Shown here: in pieces, positions 1 through 9,207 of the stretch
How the letters are laid out: every line of letters starts with the position of its first letter
Position numbering within the stretch: the first letter of the stretch is position 1
Source of the DNA: Halisarca cf. caerulea
Taxonomy: Eukaryota; Porifera; Demospongiae; Chondrillida; Halisarcidae
Direction: 5' to 3'
Assembly: GCA_963170055.1 (NCBI GenBank)
Contig: CAUJGJ010000242.1
Coordinates: forward strand, 945,001 to 965,000
Length of the DNA: 20,000 bases
Position numbers and translations under genes: made by a program
Notes under the pieces: model-generated
The model's database searches: none
The model's input: the letters and a program-made list of their open reading frames with translations, nothing else
Told to the model about the DNA's origin: nothing

Positions 1-28
1 TGTGTGTGTGTGTGTGTGTGTGTGTGTT
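1..28. repeat. TG microsatellite at window edge
   Basis: A pure TG run opens the window and probably continues to the left. It ends at a TTGTACAGG sequence. It shares no flanking sequence with the other TG/CA tracts in this window. Confidence 0.9.
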
Positions 29-1514
29 GTACAGGTTTTAGTAGGTGATTTCAAAGACTTGGATAACCTCTTGTGTACCTTCAAGAATTGGGGTCTTGAA
101 GAGAAAAGGTAGGCGAACATAGGTCTCCCTTGCCCCCCCCCCCCCCCTCCCCACACACACACACATGCACACATGCTCTGTCAACCACATATGTACATAG
201 ACACTCTGCACTAGGGACGTTCTATGACCAATAATAATGGTAATGTCAGGTAAAGTGGGGCAATTTGGAGCGGTGGGTAACTCAGAACAGCCAGGCCAAA
301 AGCAGTCAACCACAAGCTAGCTACATCCTTTCTTTATCTGCATCGTCTCCATGAAGTAGGAGTTCAGCAGAGGCAAGGATGGCTATAGGCAACTTAACCA
401 CAACAAAGTTACAGGCCCTGTTCGAAATCACCCCTCTTTACCTTACTCTGTAACCAAGCGAAAGGAACGGAAGGAACACTCACAGGGATTGGAAGCGAGA
501 GATTCAGAATCAACGTCTTCCGTAGCCTCCACCCGTTTTACTCCCTCCATACTCAGCTAGATTCACGGTCTATGCGCGGGCTACCAATTCTAGTCAATGG
601 TGTACTGGCGTTCACAGACGAGGTATGACCGAGGGTAAGACTTAAACACTAGCTACGTATCTTCAGGGGGAACGGTTTGTAAGTTTTGAATGCTACACGT
701 ACCACAAACCTCGTAAGGTGAAGTAGTCATACTTTTCATTTCCGTGTACTTTAAACGTCAGTAAACATTTACAGCCGACTACAATGAGGATTAGTGAAGT
801 ACTCGTACACAGTACAAGCATATGGTAGACAAGTTACCACGCTCCTTACATTAAAAGTTCATTAACACTCCATTTTACTGATGGTATTTAGTCTTGTGGT
901 GAAATGACTACAAAATCAATATGATCCGTACAAAAAGGTTTACGAGGACAACTTACAAGTCAGTAGCCATACCTTCAGTTTGTTTGCCTTTTATGAAAGT
1001 CGCCATTTTGATCAAGCTCGGCTAGATAAGCGCCGTGAGCGCGTAGAGATTCTACTAACACTAGTAACATGTATCACTATTACCATGTATAATATATGTC
1101 TGTGTACACTGTATATGGTACAGTGGATGTGCATTGTCTAGCTATCATTTGTGTACATACTTGTGTGAGTGCATCGACTACAATCAATCAATCAATCAAT
1201 AATTACTTGAGTGCACCATGCTCACTGGCACTAGCGGCCCGGGGGACCGGGCCCCATGTAGCACTTACCACAATGATCAACTCGGCAATACAGTGGAAAG
1301 TAGTTAACGAGAAACCCGGCCGGGTGCAGTAATATTTAGTTCTTTTTAAACGATATAATTTCTTGTTAAGTGACTGTGTGTTAACCAGTTTTCACTGCAC
1401 ATTGTCAATCAGTGCAGTCTTGATGTGCAGCAGCATTCTTGCCTGAGTGGGTACATTATATGGCTCACAAGCGAGCATGAGAGAAATGCACCACCATACA
1501 CATGTTTTGTTGAA
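29..1514. other. Non-coding stretch, no supported gene
   Basis: Open frames here are short and lack any recognisable domain. Visible landmarks are a 15-base C run at 133-147 next to a CA run, a GC-rich hairpin near 1234-1252 (arms GGCCCGG and CCGGGCC), an AATC microsatellite at about 1181-1203, and a CCGGCCGG-type palindrome near 1314-1324. A short minus-strand frame around 330-430 reads like protein for about 30 residues but is bounded by stops and is not claimed. Confidence 0.6.
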
Positions 1515-1516
1515 TA

Positions 1517-2105
1517 CAGTGGAACCTCTATTTTACGAACCAATTGGGGATTGACCTGTTCGTAAAATCGAAAAGTACGTATAATAGAATATTACTTTCA
1601 AATCAGTTAAATAGTACATATGTAGCATACAATACACAAGCACACTATAGGAAACCTGTAATACATATCTTAGAAGTCATGTAGTTAGGAGAAAAAGAAG
1701 TTATCTTTGCTTGCGACCAGATACAGGAATGCCCTGGAAGCGCTTTTGGGTGAACCACAGATATAAGGCATTGTCTAGACTAGAATCAGTGGCTTTTTTA
1801 CTGTCCTTCGCTTTTAACTTACTTCAGCATGTTCCATCTTTGAAACAAACTCCATTAATTCGTCTTCGCTTTTCTTTATGTCACAAATAGTGGACTTTCC
1901 TACCCCTAAATCTTTCGAAACTGACATTATCGATGTTCCTTTCTTTAACTGCTTACAAATATCAATCTTTTGTTCCACTGTCAAAACGGTATGCTTTCTT
2001 TTCACAGCTGACATCTTAAACTTGCTGAGTCAGCAACTTTTCTTCGTGGTGTTCGGATAATAGAATATTCGGATAATGGAGGGACGGATAATCGAGGTTC
2101 CACTG
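1517..2105 (-). mobile_element. Deleted pogo/Tigger-type DNA transposon
   Basis: The element is flanked by TA on both sides (1515-1516 and 2106-2107), the target duplication of Tc1/mariner/pogo elements. Its ends are perfect 12-base inverted repeats, CAGTGGAACCTC and GAGGTTCCACTG, with weaker similarity continuing inward. Inside it lies the start of a Tigger/CENP-B-like transposase on the minus strand. At 589 bases it is far shorter than an autonomous copy, so most of the transposase, including the catalytic DDE domain, is gone. It is best read as a non-autonomous internal-deletion derivative. Confidence 0.85.
1732..2014 (-). pseudogene. Tigger/CENP-B-like transposase N-terminus, broken
   Basis: From an ATG at 2014 the frame reads a CENP-B/Psq-type helix-turn-helix: a KRKHTVLTVEQKIDICK-like start, then VSKDLGVGKSTICDIKK. 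These are the typical first residues of Tigger transposases, which bind the terminal repeats. The frame stops at TAA (1814-1816). Just beyond, in another frame, the family continues: LDNALYLWFTQKR followed by GIPVSG, the start of the second DNA-binding (HTH_CenpB) domain, ending near 1732. A stop plus a one-base shift, probably in an A run near 1790, therefore separate the two parts. Everything after this, including the DDE nuclease, is missing. It is a dead copy that cannot make an active enzyme. The family assignment is from motifs only. Confidence 0.8.
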
Positions 2106-2326
2106 TACTTAAATTTATACAGTACAATGGACTGCATGGTGCATTCATGGGATTTGAGAGGTAGGTCAGTGTAGGTTGATTTTAGATGCCCATGCACGGC
2201 CTGTACACATCTACAGGAAAGCTACTGTATAAGGTCATGCACTTCCAGAATGCAGTTACCTCCTCTAACAGGACACCACGGCTCTACTGATGACCCCATT
2301 TAAAACATCGATCCATATGCTCAGCA

Positions 2327-2484
2327 GCTTGCTGTGGCCCAATGGTGTCCTTATTATAGAGGTTTCACTATACAGGACAGCTTACTGTGGTCCCAGTGGT
2401 GTCCTTTTTATAGAGGTTTCACTGTACAGGACAGCTTACTGTGGTCCCAAATGGTGTACGTCCTCAATATAGAGGTTTCACACT
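2327..2484. repeat. Three tandem copies of a ~54-base unit
   Basis: Units start at about 2327, 2380 and 2434. Each runs from GCTTnCTGTGG through GGTGTCC to TATAGAGGTTTCACT and a short TACAGGACA tail, the third being partly degraded. The TAGAGGTTTCACT(G)TA part resembles the 3' end of the pogo element next door (GAGGTTCCACTGTA), so the unit may derive from transposon ends. Confidence 0.75.
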
Positions 2485-2600
2485 ATTCCTGCTCTTCTAC
2501 TACATATGTATAACCATAGTATTATCTATGCTGTATACTAGAATATTCTTAAAAAAATTTTAATACTTTCACTAAAATTGGCTGATTCAATACTGAATTT

Positions 2601-2606
2601 TTTATT
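2601..2606 (-). promoter_or_regulatory. Candidate poly(A) signal of the GNAT gene
   Basis: TTTATT on the plus strand reads AATAAA on the minus strand, about 170 bases downstream of the acetyltransferase stop codon. It lies in a strongly AT-rich stretch (2540-2740) suited to a 3' end. It is the nearest canonical hexamer I see; use is inferred. Confidence 0.5.
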
Positions 2607-2774
2607 ATTCTTTTATATAAAAAGTCTATATAAAATAAAGTAAAAAATAAAGAAAATAAATGCAATATAAGTAATTTAAAATTAAAAGACTATCAAAATC
2701 AATAATTAAATTTAGTACAATTTCACAGATTGATACTTTATCCATGCACATGATTGCTGATGTCTACATGCAAT

Positions 2775-3713
2775 TTAGAATCCCATTTCAAGACTGGCAA
2801 TTGCATAAACTTTGTCAAAAGGGATGTTCGGAGGGCTCTTTGTATACATGCAAACAGCATCTGATCCAGCAACTACACTTGCTTTAAGAGTCCTCTCAAA
2901 ATATGTCACTGATTCTGGAAAAACAGGAATGTCAAACGACAGCCGCAGGCTATTATCTCCACAGTTGTCAGTGCTTGAGAGATGCTCAATTGCAGTTTTC
3001 AACAAGCATCCAGCAATAGACACATTGTCAGCATACAACGGTCCCACCCTATAGCCATGCTTATCAAACGGTTTCATTTTGCGAATCACAATACAGCCAA
3101 CTATTTCCGATTTATCGTTAACTGCAACACAGCTCGCATCTGCAAAGTACAACCAAGACGCTAACAGGGACTTGCGTGACACACTGGAGATGCTTGTGTC
3201 ATATTCTGAAAGCTGGCTGATGCTAGTTTCTGACCCTCGTTGCAACTTGATACCATCGGGCAGTTTTGAGTCTGATAAACTGGCCTGAGCACCACTGACA
3301 GATATTTCGTATCTTACGAGACACCATACCCGACGGAATCCAAGTTTTTTATATGTTGCCTCCATATGGGGCACACTCCCTAAAGCCACATTGCAGTCAG
3401 GTGTACTGCAATAAACGTCCCAAGCGTGTTTCCAGGTACGTAGACCGTACCCTTTGCCTCTGTGGGGTTTTCGTACAATGTAGAATCCCAGAAAAACGAC
3501 CGAATCGTCCAATTTCATACTAGCCACGCAACTAATTCTCTCTCCATCCAATTCTCCTACGAAGAAGAAGCCAGTGAGATTTGAAAGGAAATAGCTTTCG
3601 GTCTCTTTCTCGCGCAATATGAAGCCTTCCTCTTCGCATACTCGTGTAATCCAGAGAAGGTCGTCAAGGCAGTTTGCCTGTCGCACAGAAAAATTACCTT
3701 TCTCGTGAGCCAT
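2775..3713 (-). CDS. GNAT-family N-acetyltransferase, two-domain
   Basis: This intact 312-residue single-exon frame most likely encodes an acetyl-CoA-dependent N-acyltransferase; the acceptor substrate cannot be told. Residues 5-140 form the GNAT fold. Motif A is visible as YIVRKPHRGKGYG (79-90), with the R-G-K-G-Y-G loop that binds the CoA pyrophosphate, and motif B as YKKLGF (121-126). Residues about 155-312 form a second alpha/beta domain with DKSEIVGCIVIRK (about 201-213) and GYRVGPLYAD (about 220-229). That is the arrangement of YitH-like proteins, in which an Acetyltransf_18-type half follows the GNAT half. No signal peptide or membrane segment is seen, so it is probably cytosolic. The ATG at 3713 is chosen because it gives a full GNAT N-terminus. 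Lack of introns contrasts with the split gene beside it. An independent gene; its 3' end faces the transposon relics. Confidence 0.88.
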   Translation of the reverse strand: MAHEKGNFSVRQANCLDDLLWITRVCEEEGFILREKETESYFLSNLTGFFFVGELDGERISCVASMKLDDSVVFLGFYIVRKPHRGKGYGLRTWKHAWDVYCSTPDCNVALGSVPHMEATYKKLGFRRVWCLVRYEISVSGAQASLSDSKLPDGIKLQRGSETSISQLSEYDTSISSVSRKSLLASWLYFADASCVAVNDKSEIVGCIVIRKMKPFDKHGYRVGPLYADNVSIAGCLLKTAIEHLSSTDNCGDNSLRLSFDIPVFPESVTYFERTLKASVVAGSDAVCMYTKSPPNIPFDKVYAIASLEMGF

Positions 3714-3775
3714 CGGCCTCCTCTGCTCTTTGCTCGAGGGTATTTTACACCATACATACTGTACGGGTATGTGTT

Positions 3776-3785
3776 GTCACGTGAC
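3776..3785. promoter_or_regulatory. Palindromic E-box GTCACGTGAC
   Basis: The perfect 10-base palindrome GTCACGTGAC lies 63 bases upstream of the GNAT start codon. It contains the CACGTG core and equals the preferred site of USF/MITF/TFE-type bHLH-zip factors (the vertebrate CLEAR-like motif). Its position fits a proximal promoter. Binding in this organism is inference. Confidence 0.45.
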
Positions 3786-3830
3786 ATGAGACACCAATTG
3801 CAAGCTCTCTCCCAAACGGCCCTGTCTTCA

Positions 3831-3972
3831 TTCCCCTCCCTTCTCTCCTTAATGGCTCCTTCCTCATTCCCCTCATCCGGCTCTCTCTCCAAAGGTAACA
3901 GCACCCTGGCTCTTCGATCACACCCCTCTCCTCTTTCTCCTTGCATGATGGCTCCCTCCTCATTCCCCTCCA
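3831..3972. repeat. Pyrimidine-rich region with duplicated 23-base motif
   Basis: A C/T-rich stretch upstream of the GNAT gene holds two copies of a 23-base motif, ATGGCTCC(T/C)TCCTCATTCCCCTC, at 3852-3874 and 3948-3970, 96 bases apart and differing at one base. Open frames across it are low-complexity by-products, not genes. Confidence 0.6.
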
Positions 3973-4030
3973 CATACTGACATGGACCCAATGAACATGC
4001 CCTGTATAGGGGTCTTCACTCTAAACATTT

Positions 4031-4484
<454 letters not shown>

Positions 4485-4896
4485 TGGTATGGTGTGGTAT
4501 TGTGTTTGTGTATGTTTTACTACAGCTACAAGTCCACTGTCGGGGAAGCTTCTGCATGCATCTGCTGTCTCAGGGTTATCCTCGGGATGCCCATTCAAGA
4601 CATGAAGCAGAATACCAACATTAGGAAGCTGGCCGAACAACATGTAGCGTATACAAATAATATTGCATAAACACATGTAAACTGATGACCATTACGTTTT
4701 AAATACACCCGGTACATGGCTGCATGTATATACAATTACACACACATAGCGTACACATGTATATGTGCACACAAGTGCACAAACACACACAAAACCACAC
4801 ATTTTCATGTATCTACGTATGTGTCACTAGCTCCCAGGTGAACCCCTACCCGGCATAGCGGTTCTGTGCATCTTATAAACACTTTCTACGGTTCCA

Positions 4897-5180
4897 CTAC
4901 TTCACAGGACCATAAGCTGGATTATCCGTCATTTTAATGGTGTCAGAGTTCTTTGAAACCTCCATCTGTTCATAAACGTCTTCACGTTTAACTGATGTAG
5001 GAGTCTTTTGAGGTGATTTCTTGTACCAATGCCTTGTGATGAGGAAGACAACCACGCCTGTAAGGACATTAGCCACCAGCAGTACTACCATTGGAATGAT
5101 TGCTGCTACTGCAATGTCAACTGATGCTGATCCAGATGTGCTGACTGGGCATTGCTGGGGTGAATAGGCTGGGCATAGAC
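4897..5180 (-). CDS. Last exon: transmembrane segment and cytoplasmic tail
   Basis: The exon follows a good acceptor (TGTATTGCTAG before 5180), starts in phase 1 and ends at TAG (4897-4899). It encodes a short Cys/Pro-rich linker, then a hydrophobic helix from about DIAVAAIIPMVVLLVA to TGVVVFLI, followed by RHWYKK, which fits a stop-transfer signal and type I topology. The tail has about 47 residues. It holds VYEQM, a YxxM motif of the kind bound by PI3K p85 SH2 domains when phosphorylated, and DNPAYG, an NPxY motif of the kind bound by PTB domains or used for endocytosis. There is no kinase or phosphatase domain, so any signalling would need partners. I see no AATAAA close downstream; the long TG repeat lies there. 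Confidence 0.82.
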
Positions 5181-5281
5181 CTAGCAATACATGGACAGAA
5201 ATTCATGAATGGTCTAAAACACTTCCCTTTATCTTACTAGGCCATGCATGCATACACATATGTAGACATATGGATGCATGT

Positions 5282-5349
5282 ACACACACACAAACACACA
5301 CACACACACACACATACACACAAACACACACACACATGTACACACATGC

Positions 5350-5387
<38 letters not shown>

Positions 5388-5480
5388 ACGCACACACACA
5401 ATATTGTAACATGTCTGTAGAAACAGATTGCACAAGCCAACCACAACCACCCCTAGGCCTCTCCTATAATCACTAAAATG
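5282..5480 (-). repeat. Dispersed repeat with TG/CA tail, copy 2 (inverted)
   Basis: The interrupted CA tract at 5282-5401 reads as TG on the minus strand. The body at about 5402-5480, on that strand, contains GGCTTGTGCAATCTGTTTCTA and AATATTGTGTG, matching copy 1 at 4031 with scattered changes. It sits in the intron between the FN3 exon and the last exon. Confidence 0.75.
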
Positions 5481-5535
5481 TTCACACACAAACTCACACA
5501 GAGTACACACATGCACACACACACACTGCACTCAC

Positions 5536-5820
5536 ATTCTGTTACCAGAGTAGCAGTATTCCTAGTACATCCTCCTGCACTGCCACAATTGTTGGCTGGT
5601 ATCACTGTAAAGTTGTACTCAGTACCAGGAAGTAGTCCACTGACTGTACATGGACTGGTACACGTTACATTAGTCCCACAGTTTGGTGAAGACACTGGAC
5701 AGTAGGTGATGGTAGTGTGTGTGGTTGGAGGTGTATTGAGTGGGTGCTCCCAAGTGATGTTAACAGCATCAGCACTGTCACCTGGTGCAGCTGTAACATT
5801 CATTGGACAGGATGGAACTC
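5536..5820 (-). CDS. FN3 domain exon (membrane-proximal)
   Basis: The exon is bounded by acceptor CTCTGTCAG and donor GTGAGT, both phase 1, giving 95 codons that fill one fibronectin III domain. The core residues are visible: PxNVTAAPGDSADAVNITWEHP with the strand-B tryptophan, TITYCPV, and GLLPGTEYNFTVIPAN, the usual L-P-G-T-x-Y-x-F strand E/F signature. Several N-glycosylation sequons (NVT, NIT, NVT, NFT) agree with extracellular exposure. Extra cysteines (SCP, YCPV, NCG, TCTSPC, NNCG, GGC) suggest disulfides unusual for FN3. Sequence is clearly unlike the FN3 array at 13588-18223, so it is not a recent copy of it. It leads directly into the transmembrane exon. Confidence 0.88.
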
Positions 5821-6100
5821 CTGACAGAGGCAAGAGCAACGCACTTCAATACAATGGACTTGGTGGGATACATAAGGATGGTATAATCCCATGCATTTAC
5901 TTATGTACATACTCAATGACATATAATATTGTTATTAATAATGACGTGAATCATGTCCCCTGCTCACCCCCCCCCCCCCCCCCCTGCACACACACTGTGT
6001 GTCAGGCTCTGCATATAATTACAAACATCTTTGCTCTCTGCTGTATAGTATCAATAAGCATACATAACATGTGATACAGCGATAAGACATGTGCACTCAC
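5821..6100 (-). other. Intron between Ig 2 and FN3 exons
   Basis: The 280-base intron has donor GTGAGT (6100-6095) and acceptor CAG (ending at 5821). It contains an 18-base C run at 5967-5984 beside a CA stretch, and otherwise nothing recognisable. Confidence 0.75.
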
Positions 6101-6400
6101 CAATGGATACAGTAGCTGTGCCCTGAACACTACCATCCTCCTGGTTAACACACTGGATAATTCCTCCATTGTCTGCTGTAGAAAACCCAGTGATATTGAT
6201 GATAGAAGACTGGGTGACACCACTTGTGTCAGTAGTAGTGACCCTGTCATTGTTGTTGGCTACTGTCAATCCACTGTGCCTTGCATATATCCCACTCAAC
6301 CCAGTGATAGTCCACAAAGCTGCAGGACCAGTCACACTACAGGTGAATGTTTGTTGAGTACCACAATCCAATTGAACTGTACCATTTGGTGTTAAAAACT
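6101..6400 (-). CDS. Ig-like domain exon 2
   Basis: Acceptor TATATACAG and donor GTGAGT enclose 100 codons in phase 1-1. The Ig hallmarks are a first cysteine in QTFTCSVTG, a core tryptophan in ALWTITGLSG, and a second cysteine in DNGGIIQC, close to the Ig D-x-G-x-Y-x-C motif although Gln replaces the usual Tyr. The sequon IINITG lies between. The domain is highly similar to the Ig exon at 8116-8418, including the stretches VTGPAA, WTITGLSGI and TTTDTSG, so the two arose by exon duplication. It probably serves as an extracellular ligand-binding or spacer module. Assignment to a particular Ig set is not possible by eye. Confidence 0.87.
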
Positions 6401-8115
6401 CTGTATATACAGAGAACTGCGGTGTTAGTAGCATACAGGGAAATTAAGAATAATACACAATTAACATTATGTTATAATGTAATAACATTATACAGCATAA
6501 TGTAAATCACATACCTATCTAATAGTTACACGTGGATGTGTGGCATACATAGAGTCAGTCAGCAAGAACAATGCCATATATAGTACATCATGAATGTACA
6601 GATAATAAAATTACTATGGTTCTACAAAATCTGACCGTGTGATCTATATTTCTTAGGCCCATCAGAAGTAGATGTATACTAAAAGGTTTTATCCGGAGTC
6701 AAATTTTTTGGGGGGAAACCTACACATCTGTTTATACGTATGTATTTACACACGCACGTACACGCGGTGTGGCACAAGCATGTGTATTCAATGATATTGA
6801 AAACCACGCTCATGTATGCAGCATGCATATCAGTTTTTCTTTCAGAAAAATTAAGACGAGTCAATGGGAAATTATAGTGATGTAATGAGGCCTGGGGCAG
6901 ATATGTATGTGGAATGATAGTGGTCTAAGCTAGGAGGGTCTGGTTTTTTTTACGCCTCAGAAGGTGATAAATGAGGCTGTTTTACATCACTGCAAGCTGC
7001 TTCTGAATACAGTCCACAGATTAGTCAGTTACAATTGTGCATGTGTGTTATAGCTAGGATAAAATTTCAAGGGAGAGATACCCTCTGTGCCCCCTCCCTC
7101 CAAAAGAAACCCTGCACATGTGCAAACATGTGCAAGTACCTATACATGAATGAATCCTTGCATGAATGCTTATGCCATGCTGTTGGAGCAAAGCTAAACC
7201 ATGTGCAATTTACTGTTAAATTACATTAGAACTCCTAAATTTTAATACATGTATTCAATTCAATTGCTAAATAAACATACTAACCAATGAACTCAAGATT
7301 GATTAATACGAGCTATTATATACTAGGTATTTCTGGCAAATTCTATATACCTTTTATAAATGGATTCATGATCAATTCATGACAGTATCCCTTCACAAAA
7401 ATGATTCAGAAGCCAGCCTGCATATTTTTTTGGGGGGGGACCTTTCTGCTTAGGGGGGAACCATATACCCAGGTCCACCCCCCGCCCCCAGATAAAACCC
7501 TGATATGTATACTAAAAGTGGTAAGACCATGGATTCTAGCAATACATACGATGGTATTTGTACGTACTGAATATGCATGGGGAATTCCAAGATGCATGCA
7601 TGATGCTGTATCGATCACATCAGGCAGCTAAGCAAAGTTGCAATTCAGAATCTGTAACATTTCATTAGATTGTGGGATACCTGCCATGCGTGTGATGCTC
7701 AGTTATGTCACTATCATAAAATGACATGAAAACAGTAGCAATGCTTTATTGGCTATTTCAGCAGTCAAAAGCTGTATTCCAGGAAATAAAAAATCTCTTG
7801 TCATAATTATGATTTATCTAACAAATTAAAAAAATAGCTTCATTTGGACCAAAATTGGCACAGCTCTGACTGAACCATCTGTATCAGCTCTAACAGCTAC
7901 ATGCAGCAAATTAAAGCCAGTCTATAAATTTATTATAGCAGGTATAATCAATTAAATATGCGTAACTGTGAAAAGTGCATTTTATAGACTACCGAAATAT
8001 GAAGGACACAAACATATCAAAATAAATCACAACCCTATTCTCTCTTACATGTTGAATTTAGTGATATGCAGTTCAAAGGATAAATGGATTGTTTGTTAGC
8101 ATTTGCCCAACTCAC
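6401..8115 (-). other. Intron between the two Ig exons
   Basis: A 1.7-kb intron with good GT-AG ends. It is AT-rich with decayed repeats. The motif TGTATACTAAAAG next to G-rich runs (around 6672-6715 and 7427-7525) recurs in part, suggesting a degraded dispersed element. The ATG-containing frames at 6679-6864, 7035-7229 and 7401-7631 are short and show no domain; I see no further exon. Confidence 0.6.
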
Positions 8116-8418
8116 CTAGCAGAATAGTTACCTTTCCCTCAACACTAGCATCAGCCTGGTTAATACACTGAACCATTCCTCCATAGTCTGCTGTAGTAAA
8201 CCCAGTGATAGTGATGGTAGAAGACTGGGTGAGGCCACTTGTGTCAGTAGTAGTGATCCTGGCATTGTTGTTGGCTGCTGACAACCCAATGCTCCCTACA
8301 GCAGTTATCCCGCTCAATCCAGTGATAGTCCACATAGCTGCAGGACCAGTCACAGTACAGGTGAAAGTCTGTTCACTGCCATAATCCAACAGTAAAGATC
8401 CACTTGGGAATAATGTAC
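8116..8418 (-). CDS. Ig-like domain exon 1
   Basis: Acceptor CTATATATAG and donor GTGAGT delimit 101 codons, phase 1-1. It shows the Ig core: QTFTCTVTG (first Cys), AMWTITG (Trp) and TADYGGMVQC (D-Y-G...C, second Cys). It is a close paralogue of the exon at 6101-6400. As it begins in phase 1 it needs an upstream exon ending in one spare base. The nearest clean match I find is the signal-like exon at 9105-9207, which would join as Arg-Gly-Thr-Leu-Phe at the boundary. The Calx-beta exon at 11987 cannot join directly, because its only donor is phase 2. Confidence 0.87.
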
Positions 8419-9104
8419 CTATATATAGCATGTACAGTCATATGTAGTCATACTTACTATAATCATGGTTCATTAATCTATAACACTATTTAATTTAATA
8501 AAGTATTTACAGAAATCTCACACATGCAGAGCAGAAAGTAGTCCTGATTATTGTATGAAGTGTCCTCCGGCATTTCAGGGTTTGAATATGTTTTATATAT
8601 GGCAAAGAACAATAATTATCATTTGGTTCCAGCATAGACCCTCAATACGGTATTGAGGGTCTATGGTTCCAGTGACATGTTTCCTTATTAGAGGGGTGCC
8701 TGCAATTCAGGGGTCTGGATTAGAGGGGCTTATAATTAACTGTAGGACCAATCTCCTGTAACACTGACTCTGAGCAGAATCATAGCATCTCCATATGAGC
8801 AAACACTGTAATACACCGAACGTCACTGGGAGACTTGACAGTGAATGTATTGGGAATGACCAATGATTTCATAAGCTGTAGGGACCACGTAATGAAAACC
8901 ATTAATGGTTTTTAGGGATGGTTATCTGGAGCATGCCGGGGAGAAGTGTCTAAAATGGTGTTTATCCGGGGAAAATCACCGAGCAATAAGTGGACACGAG
9001 AGAACGTAATACTATTCAAGATGTGCTACAGATCACTAAAAATCATTGGACTATCATAATAGCTAGTCTAGAGCGTAGAATCCTTGCGTCACGCGCCGCC
9101 GTAC
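8419..9104 (-). other. Probable intron 1 of the Ig/TM gene
   Basis: If the exon at 9105-9207 is real, this 686-base stretch is its intron. It contains a near-perfect 33-base palindrome flanked by 8-base direct repeats (8625-8672) and G-rich repeated phrases (ATTAGAGGGG twice, about 8690-8730). Otherwise nothing is recognised. Confidence 0.4.
8625..8672. mobile_element. 33-base palindrome with 8-base flanking repeats
   Basis: CATAGACCCTCAATAC (8633-8648) and its exact complement (8650-8665) are separated by one base. GGTTCCAG stands on both sides (8625-8632 and 8665-8672, overlapping the arm end by one base). An 8-base direct repeat around a palindrome is what a hAT-like foldback insertion would leave, though chance or a decayed larger element is possible. 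Confidence 0.4.
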
Positions 9105-9207
9105 CTCTAGCCCCTGAGCTCAAATACAAAAGATGAGAAACGACATAAAATGTCACTAAACGCTTATTATAAACAACCACAAAAACAGCGTCCATTTTAC
9201 GCTGCAT
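9105..9207 (-). CDS. Possible first exon with signal peptide (Ig/TM gene)
   Basis: Two in-frame ATGs (9207 and 9195) open a frame of 34 codons plus one base. It reads a short N-region ending in YNKR, a hydrophobic core LVTFYVVSHLLYL and a small-residue end SSGARG, a fair signal-peptide outline. An in-frame TGA lies a few codons upstream, so it does not continue as coding. The frame reaches AGAG followed by GTACGG, a phase-1 donor of the same GTACG type used at 18446, and this phase fits the Ig exon acceptor at 8418. The 150 bases around it are richer in CpG than their surroundings, as expected near a promoter. This rests on inference; an upstream exon elsewhere is possible. Confidence 0.4.

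Noticed and set aside
38..313. 91-codon minus-strand frame
   Set aside because: Crosses a C run and CA repeat, no domain or splice support.
330..430. Minus-strand stretch reading FVVVKLPIAILASAELLLHG
   Set aside because: Only about 34 codons between stops, no convincing acceptor or partner exon; kept as a note only.
3557..3991. 144-codon minus-strand frame overlapping the GNAT start
   Set aside because: Low-complexity Glu/Arg/Gly reading of the pyrimidine-rich upstream repeat; the GNAT frame is clearly the coding one.
5203..5531. Open frames through the second TG/CA tract
   Set aside because: Same artefact; only 5536-5820 beyond it has splice sites and FN3 residues.
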